From Fluviibacter sp039805725 (GTDB lineage: Bacteria; Pseudomonadota; Gammaproteobacteria; Burkholderiales; Rhodocyclaceae): 64,000 nucleotides of DNA. Shown here piece by piece: positions 35,344 through 43,334 of the stretch. The stretch lies in contig JBDLTT010000051.1 of the NCBI GenBank assembly GCA_039805725.1, positions 1 through 64,000 on the forward strand, in the 5' to 3' direction. Position numbers and translations under genes: made by a program. The notes under the pieces are model-generated. The model did no database searches and was not told where the DNA came from. It worked only from the letters and a program-made list of their open reading frames with translations. Numbering within the stretch: the stretch's first letter is position 1; each line of letters opens with the position of its first letter.

Positions 35344-36072
35344 TTACAGGTCGGTCAGATCTTCAAAAAGACGACGGCTGTGTAGCTGTCGCCCGTTCAG
35401 GTAAAACGCCATCAGACTCCGCATCAGCTGTTTGCTTTCTGCGAGGCTGACCGGATCGCCAAACGACTCGGCGTCCATATCCAGCAATGTTTTGCCGCTT
35501 ATTGTACCGGCGACGGAAGAATCAGCGACTACCCGAGGGCCCGATTCCATTTCGTACAAATAGCGGCACTGCGGTCGAATAGCCTCACCCGAGGTGTCAT
35601 GCGACAGCATTAGTCCATAACCCAGTTCACCCAAGAGACACTTTTCGAAGCTGCGCAGACAAGCTGAAAAAAACGCCGCATCCGGCCCCGTGGATGCTGT
35701 CAGTGCCACCAGGGTTTTGCTGTAATGGTCAAAGACCTGCTCGTGCGCATCTTCTCGCGGCAAGAGATTGAGCAGCAATTCGTTCAAGTAATACCCGCAT
35801 AATAAGGCGCGGCCCTGAAGCAGCGGCTGCCCGCCCTGCCACTCGGCATGGTGCAAGGTCACAACCTCCCCTTTGCCACTCCAGGTCATCTCCAGTGGCT
35901 GGAAGGCCATCAGCACTCCCCGCATCGCAGAACGCGGCCGGCGAACGCCCTTGGCGACGAGAGCGATACGCCCATAATCCCGGGTCATCGCTTCCAGCAC
36001 CAGGCTGGTCTCTCGGTACGGCCGGGTATGCAGCACAAACGCGGCCTGGCGTTCAACCTTGATCGGGCGCAT
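35344..36072 (-). CDS. recO: DNA repair protein RecO
   Basis: RecO anneals single strands and with RecR loads RecA on SSB-coated gaps. The 242-residue protein starts with an OB-fold (AFVLHTRPYRETSLVLEAMTRD, residues 11-32) and continues with the helical RecO domain (GYYLNELLLNLLPREDAHEQVFDHY). The C4 zinc site of some RecO proteins is not clear here (single Cys in PQCRYLYE). It lies 20 bases after era on the minus strand. Confidence 0.94.
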   Translation of the reverse strand: MRPIKVERQAAFVLHTRPYRETSLVLEAMTRDYGRIALVAKGVRRPRSAMRGVLMAFQPLEMTWSGKGEVVTLHHAEWQGGQPLLQGRALLCGYYLNELLLNLLPREDAHEQVFDHYSKTLVALTASTGPDAAFFSACLRSFEKCLLGELGYGLMLSHDTSGEAIRPQCRYLYEMESGPRVVADSSVAGTISGKTLLDMDAESFGDPVSLAESKQLMRSLMAFYLNGRQLHSRRLFEDLTDL

Positions 36073-36092
36073 GGTGTGACTGACCGCGCCGG

Positions 36093-37007
36093 TTATTCGT
36101 AACCCAGTGAGCGCAGCAGGCGTTCATCGTCTGCCCAACCGGATTTCACCTTGACCCACAGCTCCAGGTAAACCGTACCACCGAACAGCCGGGTCATATC
36201 CTGACGTGCCTCACTGGCGATCCGCTTGAGGGTCTCGCCGCCCTTGCCGATCACGATGGCTTTGTGTGATTCGCGATCGACGACCACGGCGGCAAAGATA
36301 CGGCGTAACTCACCCTCGGTTTCGAACTTTTCGATTTCAACGGTCGTTGCATAAGGCAACTCATCACCGAGCAATCGGAAGAGTTTTTCCCGGATGTATT
36401 CGGCGGCGAGAAAACGTTCACTCCGATCGGTCAGTGTGTCGGGATCGTAGAGGAAGCCTTGTTGCGGCAAGGCCTTGCGAATCTCTCCCAGTAAGGCATC
36501 TGTCTGGGTTCCCTTTTCGGCGCTCACGGGGACGATGGCACACCAGTCACGGATTACAGACAGTTCGGCGACAAAGGGCAGCAAAGTCGCCTTGTCCTTG
36601 AGTTGATCGACCTTATTGAGCACCAGAATGACGGGTTTATCTTCGGGCAACAACGCAACGACCTTGCGATCCTGTTCACCATAACGCCCCGCTTCGATCA
36701 CCAGACAGATCACATCGACATCTTGCAGCGCCTGGGTGACGCCCCGGTTCATAGTGCGGTTGAGGGCAGAACTATGCTTGGTCTGAAAGCCCGGGGTGTC
36801 GACGAAGACATATTGCGCATCCTCGTCAGTGCGCACCCCCATAATGCGGTGACGTGTGGTTTGCGCTTTACGCGAGGTAATGCTCAACTTCTCACCGATG
36901 AGTCTGTTCAACAGCGTTGATTTTCCAACGTTCGGGCGGCCAACCAAGGCAACCAAACCGGCGGACGTCAGCGGGGTCTCGTTCAGGGTCTGTGTCTGAT
37001 CGTTCAT
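36093..37007 (-). CDS. era: GTPase Era
   Basis: Era is an essential GTPase that binds the 3' end of 16S rRNA and aids 30S maturation. The 304 residues contain the G domain (GRPNVGKSTLLN, residues 23-34; DTPGFQT; NKVDQ) and a C-terminal KH domain with the signature VIGKGGETLKRI. The N-terminus has about 15 residues more than E. coli Era before the G1 motif. The ATG overlaps the rnc stop (ATGA), the universal rnc-era coupling. Confidence 0.97.
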   Translation of the reverse strand: MNDQTQTLNETPLTSAGLVALVGRPNVGKSTLLNRLIGEKLSITSRKAQTTRHRIMGVRTDEDAQYVFVDTPGFQTKHSSALNRTMNRGVTQALQDVDVICLVIEAGRYGEQDRKVVALLPEDKPVILVLNKVDQLKDKATLLPFVAELSVIRDWCAIVPVSAEKGTQTDALLGEIRKALPQQGFLYDPDTLTDRSERFLAAEYIREKLFRLLGDELPYATTVEIEKFETEGELRRIFAAVVVDRESHKAIVIGKGGETLKRIASEARQDMTRLFGGTVYLELWVKVKSGWADDERLLRSLGYE

Positions 37008-37735
37008 GATGCCCTACCCTTTTTCTTGCCTTTGTCAGGTAGCGCTTCCAGTTGTTGCAGGACCAGTTCCGCCGCCTGCTGTTCTGCGGCGCGTCGGGTC
37101 ACACCACTACCCCGGGCTTCGACCGCGAAGGCAGGCACCCGACACAGCACCTCAAAGGTCTGCGCATGCGCTGCACCGGTTACGCTCGGTGATTCATAGG
37201 TCGGCAACCCGCAGCGTCGACCTTGCAACCATTCCTGCAGGCGCGTCTTGGCGTCTTTCGCTGAGGGCAAACGCGCAAGGTCTATCGCACGGATCCGTGT
37301 GTCAAAGGCCGACAAAATGACCTGCCGAGCGGCCGGGAAACCGCCGTCACGCCACAACGCGCCATACAGCGATTCAACCGTATCGGCCAGAATCGACGGG
37401 CGGTGTTGCCCGCCACTCTTGAGTTCGCCCTCACCCAGACGCAGATAGCGGCTAAGATTCAGCTCTTCGGCCACCGACACCAGTTGTTCCTGACAGACCA
37501 GATTGGCGCGAAGACGCGACAGATCGCCCTCGGGTAAATCCGGAAAGTTTTGATACAGGGCTTCGGCAACAACGGCGTTCAGAATCGAATCGCCGAGAAA
37601 CTCCAACCGCTCGTAGTGATGGCGTCCGAAGCTCCGGTGGGTCAACGCCTGCTCCAGTAGCGCACGATCAGCAAAGCGATACTGAATGGCCGCTTCCAGT
37701 TCGGTCAGCACGCTCTGGGTCGGCGAGGCGTTCAT
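37004..37735 (-). CDS. rnc: Ribonuclease III
   Basis: RNase III cuts double-stranded RNA in rRNA precursors and mRNAs. The 243 residues show the catalytic RNase III signature ERLEFLGDSILN (about residues 41-52) with the metal-binding Glu and Asp, a second acidic site near DTVESLYGALW, and a C-terminal dsRNA-binding domain ending in EQQAAELVLQQLEALP. A basic tail (GKKKGRAS) ends the protein. It is placed between lepB and era as in most proteobacteria. Confidence 0.97.
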   Translation of the reverse strand: MNASPTQSVLTELEAAIQYRFADRALLEQALTHRSFGRHHYERLEFLGDSILNAVVAEALYQNFPDLPEGDLSRLRANLVCQEQLVSVAEELNLSRYLRLGEGELKSGGQHRPSILADTVESLYGALWRDGGFPAARQVILSAFDTRIRAIDLARLPSAKDAKTRLQEWLQGRRCGLPTYESPSVTGAAHAQTFEVLCRVPAFAVEARGSGVTRRAAEQQAAELVLQQLEALPDKGKKKGRAS

Positions 37736-37750
37736 GATGATCCGGGATGA

Positions 37751-38539
37751 TCAGCGAAAAGCGCCGATGCGTCCCATATCTCCCCAGTGAAACCAGATGA
37801 AGAAGGCCTTGCCGACAATATTGGCATCCGGCACAAAACCCCAGACACGACTGTCTTTGCTGTTATCGCGGTTATCGCCCATTGCAAAATAATGCCCTTC
37901 GGGTACTTTGCAGACAAAGCCGGCGCTGTCGTAGCGGCACTGGTCACGATACGGAAAACGCACCACATCTGGCACAAACGATGGCGCATCACCGTCGTTG
38001 AGCGTGTTGTAACTCACGTCGCCCAGCGTCTCGCGAAACATGTGTGAGCTCACCATCCGGTCGTTATGCAGATAATCCGGTTCAGCGCTGCGCGGCACCG
38101 GCACGCCGTTGATGCTGAGCTGCTTGTTCTGATAGCTGACCGTATCACCCGGCAAACCGATCACACGCTTGATGTAGTCGACATTGGGATCGGGCGGATA
38201 ACGAAAAACGACCACATCACCCCGGGCAACCGGTTTACCACCAGCGATCTGCGTGCCAATGATCGGTAGGCGAAGACCATAGGTGAACTTGTTAACGAGG
38301 ATATAGTCACCCACTTGCAGCGTGGGAATCATCGACCCGGAGGGAATCTTGAAGGGCTCGACCACAAAGGAACGAAGTGCGAATACGGCCAGAATGACCG
38401 GGAACAGGCTCGCGCCCCACTCCACCCAGATCGGATTCTTGCTACCCGGCGCCCGGAGCTTACGGGCGTAAAGAACATCAATCAGCCACAGAATGCCCGT
38501 CGCCAATGTGACCAGAAACAGAATTAGTGCAAAGTTCAT
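37751..38539 (-). CDS. lepB: Signal peptidase I
   Basis: LepB removes signal peptides from exported proteins. The 262-residue protein has two N-terminal TM segments (about 3-22 and 46-62) and a periplasmic Ser/Lys protease domain. The nucleophile is Ser69 in IPSGSMIPTL and the base Lys124 in DYIKRVIGLPGD, the same 55-residue spacing as E. coli Ser90/Lys145. The box E motif GDNRDNSKDSR follows. It begins 13 bases after lepA and ends 15 before rnc, the conserved lepA-lepB-rnc order. Confidence 0.97.
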   Translation of the reverse strand: MNFALILFLVTLATGILWLIDVLYARKLRAPGSKNPIWVEWGASLFPVILAVFALRSFVVEPFKIPSGSMIPTLQVGDYILVNKFTYGLRLPIIGTQIAGGKPVARGDVVVFRYPPDPNVDYIKRVIGLPGDTVSYQNKQLSINGVPVPRSAEPDYLHNDRMVSSHMFRETLGDVSYNTLNDGDAPSFVPDVVRFPYRDQCRYDSAGFVCKVPEGHYFAMGDNRDNSKDSRVWGFVPDANIVGKAFFIWFHWGDMGRIGAFR

Positions 38540-38552
38540 TCAGTCGTCCCAG

Positions 38553-40346
38553 TTACTTGCCGTCGACGCGTAGTACCGCCAGAAAGGCTTCCTGCGGCAC
38601 TTCCACGGTACCGATCTGCTTCATGCGCTTCTTACCGGCCTTCTGCTTTTCAAGCAGTTTCTTCTTCCGCGAGATATCGCCACCGTAACACTTCGCCAGC
38701 ACGTCCTTACGCATCGCCTTGACGGTCTCGCGAGCAATGATCTGCGCCCCCAGAGCCGCCTGAATGGCCACATCGTACATCTGGCGCGGAATCAGTTCAC
38801 GCATTTTGCTGACCAGTTCGCGACCACGGAATACCGAGCTAGAGCGGTGCACGATCAGCGACAGCGCATCCACCTTGTCGCCATTGATCAGCACATCGAG
38901 CTTGACCATGTCGGCCGACCGGTATTCTTTGAACTCATAGTCCAGCGAGGCATAGCCACGCGACACCGACTTCAGCTTGTCGAAAAAGTCGAAGACCACT
39001 TCGGACAGCGGCAGTTCGTAAATCATTTGCACCTGACGTCCGTGATAACGCATATCGATCTGCGAACCGCGCTTCTGGTTACACAGCGTAATCACCGGGC
39101 CTACGTAATCCTGGGGCAAGAAAATAAACGCCGTAATGATGGGTTCGCGAATCTCCTCGATCTTGCCGATATCCGGTAGCTTCGAGGGGTTCTCCACAAT
39201 GATCTGTTCGCCGTTGCGTAGGCCTACCTCATAGACCACCGTCGGCGCGGTCGTGATGAGATCCATGCCGAATTCACGTTCCAGGCGCTCTTGCACAATC
39301 TCCATATGCAAGAGACCGAGGAAGCCACAGCGGAAACCGAAGCCCAGCGCCTGAGACACTTCCGGTTCGAATTGCAGCGCCGCATCATTGAGCTGGAGTT
39401 TTTCCAGCGAGTCGCGTAGCTGTTCGTATTCGTTCGGTTCCACCGGATACAGACCGGCGAAGACCTGCGGTTTGATTTCCTTGAAACCTTCCAGCGGTTT
39501 ATCAGCCGGACGATCAGCCAGCGTGATGGTGTCACCGACGCGCGCCGCCTTCAGTTCCTTGATATTGGAAATGATGAAACCGACTTCTCCGGCGGAGAGC
39601 TGGGTTTGCTGCTTCGACTTGGGAGTGAAGATGCCGACCTGCTCACACAGATGCGTCGAGCCCGACGACATCAATTTCATGCGGTCTTTGGGTTTGAGCA
39701 CGCCATCAATCACGCGGACCAGCATCACGACACCGACATAGTTGTCAAACCAGGAGTCGACAATCAGTGCTTTGAGCGGCGCATCCGGGTCGCCGACTGG
39801 CGCCGGAATCTTCTGCACCACCTGCTCGAGAATCTCATCGATGCCGATACCGGTTTTAGCGCTGGCTTCCACCGCCTCTGTCGCATCGATGCCGATCACA
39901 TCTTCGATTTCGGCGCGGGCATTGTCCGGGTTCGCCGACGGTAGATCGATCTTGTTCAGAACCGGTACGACTTCGACCCCCAGATCAAGGGCCGTATAAC
40001 AGTTGGCGACCGTCTGGGCTTCGACGCCTTGCGACGCATCGACGACCAGTAGTGCGCCTTCGCAGGCTGATAGTGAACGCGAGACCTCGTAGGAAAAATC
40101 CACGTGTCCGGGCGTGTCAATCAGGTTCAAGCGGTAGGTCTGGCCATCTCTGGCCGTGTAATCCAGTGCCGCCGTCTGCGCCTTGATGGTAATGCCGCGT
40201 TCTTTTTCGATATCCATCGAATCCAGAACCTGGGCTTCCATTTCACGGTCAGACAAGCCGCCGCAGCGATGAATCAGACGATCGGCCAGGGTCGATTTAC
40301 CGTGGTCGATATGGGCGATGATCGAAAAGTTGCGTATGTGCTTCAA
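38553..40346 (-). CDS. lepA: Elongation factor 4 (LepA)
   Basis: A translational GTPase that acts in 30S biogenesis and ribosome remobilisation. Motifs are AHIDHGKSTLADR (G1), DTPGHVDFSYEVSRSL (G3) and NKIDLP (G4), then EF-G-like domains and the LepA-specific C-terminal domain (RKKKLLEKQKAGKKRMK). Two starts are possible: ATG at 40367 or a TTG at 40346. The TTG gives MKHIRNFSIIAHIDHG, matching the family N-terminus and the usual length of about 597, with ACGGA six bases upstream, so it is preferred. A TAGAAT box (40423-40428) lies in the 125-base gap after mucD, so lepA may have its own promoter. Confidence 0.96.
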   Translation of the reverse strand: MKHIRNFSIIAHIDHGKSTLADRLIHRCGGLSDREMEAQVLDSMDIEKERGITIKAQTAALDYTARDGQTYRLNLIDTPGHVDFSYEVSRSLSACEGALLVVDASQGVEAQTVANCYTALDLGVEVVPVLNKIDLPSANPDNARAEIEDVIGIDATEAVEASAKTGIGIDEILEQVVQKIPAPVGDPDAPLKALIVDSWFDNYVGVVMLVRVIDGVLKPKDRMKLMSSGSTHLCEQVGIFTPKSKQQTQLSAGEVGFIISNIKELKAARVGDTITLADRPADKPLEGFKEIKPQVFAGLYPVEPNEYEQLRDSLEKLQLNDAALQFEPEVSQALGFGFRCGFLGLLHMEIVQERLEREFGMDLITTAPTVVYEVGLRNGEQIIVENPSKLPDIGKIEEIREPIITAFIFLPQDYVGPVITLCNQKRGSQIDMRYHGRQVQMIYELPLSEVVFDFFDKLKSVSRGYASLDYEFKEYRSADMVKLDVLINGDKVDALSLIVHRSSSVFRGRELVSKMRELIPRQMYDVAIQAALGAQIIARETVKAMRKDVLAKCYGGDISRKKKLLEKQKAGKKRMKQIGTVEVPQEAFLAVLRVDGK

Positions 40347-40436
40347 GAGAATCCGTCTTCCGGCCATCGGCCGGTAAAAATGCCAAAACCCTGATCCGAC
40401 GCTCAGCGCCAGTCAACCCGCTATTCTACCGGATCA

Positions 40437-40455
40437 GAGCCGCCACCGGCGGCTC
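40437..40455. terminator. GC-rich hairpin between mucD and lepA
   Basis: A GAGCCGCC / GGCGGCTC stem with an ACC loop, 17 bases past the mucD stop. There is no T-run on either side, so it may be a weak terminator or an mRNA-stabilising hairpin. Confidence 0.4.
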
Positions 40456-40471
40456 TTCGGGCCAGGATTCC

Positions 40472-41914
40472 CTAGCGGGAAGTCCCTTGCGGTATTGGCA
40501 CAAAAATCTGGATATTGGCACGGCGGATCAGCAGCGTGGCCGGCAGACGGCTATCGAGTTGATTCATCAGCTGATTGAACTGCTGCACCGAGCGGACTTC
40601 CTGGGTGTCGCCCTGGAATACGACTGCCAGAATGACATCGCCAGGGCGTAAGTCAATACGGCTACCCGGACGGACGTCGATGACCATGACGCCTACATTC
40701 AGGCGCATCTGTTGCTTCTGCTCGGCGCTCAGGTCAGACAGGGCAATTCCCAGGCGGCTATTGGTGCCTTGGGCAGCTGACCGGGAAGCCGGTTTGGTGC
40801 TGGTCACCCGCTCGTCCTGGAATTCGCCGATCGTCACCATGACAGTTCTCGTCTGACCTTTGCGCCATAGGTCGGCCTGAACACGGCTGCCGGGCTTCAT
40901 CAGTCCCACCATGCGCGGCAAATCGCTCGAGGTCGTGACCGGTTTGCCGTCGAAACGCAGGATGACATCACCCGGTTCAATGCCGGCACGCGCCGCCGGA
41001 CCATTCGGTTCAACGCTGTTCACCAGCGCACCACCCGCTTTGGGTAAGCCGAAGGCTTCTGCCATTTCACGGGTGACTTCCTGAATCGAGACGCCCATCC
41101 GGCCATGGCTGGCACGGCCACGCGTGCGCAGCTGTTGCTGGATGTCCATGGCCAGATCGATCGGAATGGCGAACGAGATCCCCATAAAACCGCCCGAGCG
41201 GCTGAAGATCTGCGAGTTGATCCCGACGACCTCGCCCTTCAGGTTAAACAGCGGGCCACCGGAATTCCCCGGGTTAATGGCCACATCGGTCTGAATGAAT
41301 GGCACATAATTTTCCTGAGGCAACGCACGTCCCTTGGCGCTGACAATACCGGCCGTCACCGAATGTTCGAAACCAAAGGGGCTACCAATCGCCACGACCC
41401 ACTCACCGGGCTTCAGCTGACTGGAATCGCCCAGTCGAACGGCCTGAAGGCCGCTGGCTTCGATCTTGATCAAAGCGACATCGGTCCGCTTATCGGCACC
41501 GATCACTTTGGCGCGAAACTCGCGTTTATCCAGAAGTTTGACCGTGACTTCATCGGCCCCGTCGATGACGTGGGCGTTGGTCATCACATAGCCATCGGCG
41601 CTGATGATGAAACCGGAACCCAGCGAGCGGTTCTCCGGTTGCTGTTGCATGCCGCCGGGCGCCTGTGGGAAGAAACGACGGAAGATTTCAAAGGCCGGGT
41701 CGCTCGGATCCATCGGAAAACCGTTGGTCGCCGACTTGGCACGGCCATTCTGCACTGTACTGATGTTCACCACGGAAGGCGATTGCTTTTCAGCCAGCTC
41801 CACAAAATCCGGCAGAGCGCGGGTCTGGGCCAGAACCGTTAGCGGCGTGACCAGGCCAATGACTAGTACAACCATCAGCAGATGTAGCAGGCGGGACAGA
41901 CGACCAGACTTCAT
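40472..41914 (-). CDS. mucD: Periplasmic serine protease MucD (DegP/HtrA family)
   Basis: A periplasmic quality-control protease downstream of the sigma-E genes. From the ATG at 41914 (480 residues) it has a signal peptide ending near VLAQT. A trypsin-like domain follows with His (TNAHVIDGADEV), Asp (RTDVALIKI) and Ser (NPGNSGGPLFN), then two PDZ domains (ARAGIEPGDVILRFDGKPV and GSRIDLRPGDVILAV). The longer frame opening at 42001 runs into rseC and adds a non-signal leader, so it is rejected; AAGTGA precedes the chosen start. The start is 10 bases after the rseC stop. mucD usually closes the algU-mucABCD operon of pseudomonads. Confidence 0.95.
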   Translation of the reverse strand: MKSGRLSRLLHLLMVVLVIGLVTPLTVLAQTRALPDFVELAEKQSPSVVNISTVQNGRAKSATNGFPMDPSDPAFEIFRRFFPQAPGGMQQQPENRSLGSGFIISADGYVMTNAHVIDGADEVTVKLLDKREFRAKVIGADKRTDVALIKIEASGLQAVRLGDSSQLKPGEWVVAIGSPFGFEHSVTAGIVSAKGRALPQENYVPFIQTDVAINPGNSGGPLFNLKGEVVGINSQIFSRSGGFMGISFAIPIDLAMDIQQQLRTRGRASHGRMGVSIQEVTREMAEAFGLPKAGGALVNSVEPNGPAARAGIEPGDVILRFDGKPVTTSSDLPRMVGLMKPGSRVQADLWRKGQTRTVMVTIGEFQDERVTSTKPASRSAAQGTNSRLGIALSDLSAEQKQQMRLNVGVMVIDVRPGSRIDLRPGDVILAVVFQGDTQEVRSVQQFNQLMNQLDSRLPATLLIRRANIQIFVPIPQGTSR

Positions 41915-41924
41915 GATGTTCACT

Positions 41925-42389
41925 TCAGAGACGTTCAAGAATACGGGGGGAGACCATGGGGGCGCGGCGTTGCGAGACATGGAGTTGCGCCCAGGCGGCA
42001 ATCAGACCTACCCCGGCACCGATCATGGCGCCGACATCATGGCTGACCTGCCACCGCATCGGCAACAGATCCGGCAACAAGGCGGCTCCCAGCAGACTGC
42101 CGGCAAAAAACAGTACCAGTGAAACGACGTAGGTCCGGGTCACGCCACGCGACAAAAAATCATCCGGAATGGCGACACGTACTTTGTCACCCACCGACAA
42201 ACCGATGGGGTCGGACACCACCATGGATTTAGGTTTTGAACACAGAGGTTGCGCCAGGCTCACGCCGCCACACCCCCCGGGTTCGTTGCAGCGGCCACAG
42301 CCACCATTGACTTCAAACTCGAGACGTACGAGACCCAGGCCTTCCGGGCCTTGCAGGGTTTGTACGACGGAGGCGTCTCGTTCAGCCAT
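41925..42389 (-). CDS. rseC: RseC/MucC family protein
   Basis: A 154-residue inner-membrane protein. The N-terminal region has the RseC cysteine cluster CGRCNEPGGCGG (residues 31-42) plus a further Cys in PLCSKP, followed by VGDKVRVAIPDDFLSRG and two TM helices (about 87-106 and 115-133). RseC members modulate sigma-E and help RsxABCDGE reduce SoxR; the cysteines suggest a redox or metal site. Here it takes the place right after rseA where rseB would be expected. Confidence 0.9.
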   Translation of the reverse strand: MAERDASVVQTLQGPEGLGLVRLEFEVNGGCGRCNEPGGCGGVSLAQPLCSKPKSMVVSDPIGLSVGDKVRVAIPDDFLSRGVTRTYVVSLVLFFAGSLLGAALLPDLLPMRWQVSHDVGAMIGAGVGLIAAWAQLHVSQRRAPMVSPRILERL

Positions 42390-42445
42390 GGGCGAATCCT
42401 ACGATAAATCGGTTCAGCATGTCTTATAAATTGCTTAGGAGGTTT

Positions 42446-42685
42446 TCAACCCGCATCGACCCGTGCCCAGAAGGCCATCCAGGTGATGCGTTCTGTTTGA
42501 AACCCGGCGTCACGCCCACGTGGCGTTTCACCACGGAGTACCTGCCGAGTCATCGTGTAGTAATACAGTTGCTCGTGCACGGTCTCGTTCCAGCGCATTT
42601 GCTCCGTCAAGCCCGCTTCGCCGTCCACAAAAGCGGATGCCCAGCTTTCCTGGCTGGCGAGGTTGTCAGACTTTAGCGGACTCAT
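42446..42685 (-). CDS. rseA: Shortened RseA-like anti-sigma factor (N-terminal domain only)
   Basis: A 79-residue protein whose start overlaps the rpoE stop (ATGA). Residues 15-56 (ASAFVDGEA, then QLYYYTMTRQVLRGETPR) match the sigma-binding cytosolic domain of RseA, as in the SALMDGE...WxxYxxIRDxMRGDTP pattern of E. coli. Typical RseA proteins have about 190-215 residues with one TM helix and a periplasmic domain cut by DegS and bound by RseB. This one ends before any TM segment. Only 56 bases separate its stop from rseC, so no hidden frame could supply the rest. It should therefore be a soluble anti-sigma, or a remnant. Confidence 0.8.
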   Translation of the reverse strand: MSPLKSDNLASQESWASAFVDGEAGLTEQMRWNETVHEQLYYYTMTRQVLRGETPRGRDAGFQTERITWMAFWARVDAG

Positions 42686-43299
42686 ACGGGCTCCATCAGA
42701 TGTTTGAGGTCTTGCGCGATCGCTTCACGGGCGCGGTGAATCCGCGAGCGCACCGTACCGACCGGCACCTGTTGAAGTTGGGCTATTTCTGCATAACTCA
42801 AGCCCCCCTGCTCGCGTTGCTCGAAAGCCTCGCGCAAGGGCTCGGGCAAGGCATCCAGGGACTTCTGGATAGCGCCGGCCAGTTCCTGCTGCCAGAGTTG
42901 CTCTTCTGGTGTTGGGGGTAGATGTGACCAACCATCGGCCGGCTCCAGCGATGCATCCAGCTCATCATCGCCTGTACTCATCGGCACGTTATCGGGACGC
43001 TTCTGCAGCGCCTTACGCCAGGCCAGATAGCTATTGCGCGCAATGCGGCTCAGCCAGGTTGCAAAACTGGATTCGCCGCGAAACCCGGCAAGCGAGACAT
43101 AGGCCTTGAACAGGCTTTCCTGGAACAACTCTTCCGCTGCCGGTCGATCCTTTGTCAGGCGGGTCAGCCAGCGCAAAATACCACTCTGACACGGCAAGAC
43201 CAGCGCCTCGAAAGCCGAGCGATCGCCATCCTGCGCAGCGGCGACCAGGGCTTCTTCGGCGCGTGGCTCAAGGCCTTTGGCAGACGATAGAGAGGTCAA
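42682..43299 (-). CDS. rpoE: RNA polymerase sigma-E factor (RpoE/AlgU)
   Basis: An ECF sigma factor for envelope stress, 205 residues. Region 2 includes DRPAAEELFQESLFKAYVSLAGFRGESSFATWLSRIARN (shortened motif ELFQESLFKAY, about residues 56-66) and region 4 LSYAEIAQLQQVPVGTVRSRIHRARE. The linker between them is rich in acidic residues and Pro. The only start in frame at the right length is a TTG at 43299; no good Shine-Dalgarno is seen. No GAACTT-type sigma-E promoter is evident upstream, so autoregulation is not shown. It overlaps rseA by four bases and is divergent from nadB. Confidence 0.94.
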   Translation of the reverse strand: MTSLSSAKGLEPRAEEALVAAAQDGDRSAFEALVLPCQSGILRWLTRLTKDRPAAEELFQESLFKAYVSLAGFRGESSFATWLSRIARNSYLAWRKALQKRPDNVPMSTGDDELDASLEPADGWSHLPPTPEEQLWQQELAGAIQKSLDALPEPLREAFEQREQGGLSYAEIAQLQQVPVGTVRSRIHRAREAIAQDLKHLMEPV

Positions 43300-43334
43300 G
43301 AAAAGCTCGGGAAGAGAAAGGAAGAAGCGGTAGA

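Noticed and set aside
42390..42446. Frameshifted remainder of rseA
   Set aside because: Only 56 bases lie between rseA and rseC, too few for a TM and periplasmic domain in any frame.
43152..43334. N-terminal extension of nadB into rpoE
   Set aside because: The added residues are Arg/Ser/Pro-rich antisense of rpoE; the FAD motif sits near the N-terminus in this family.
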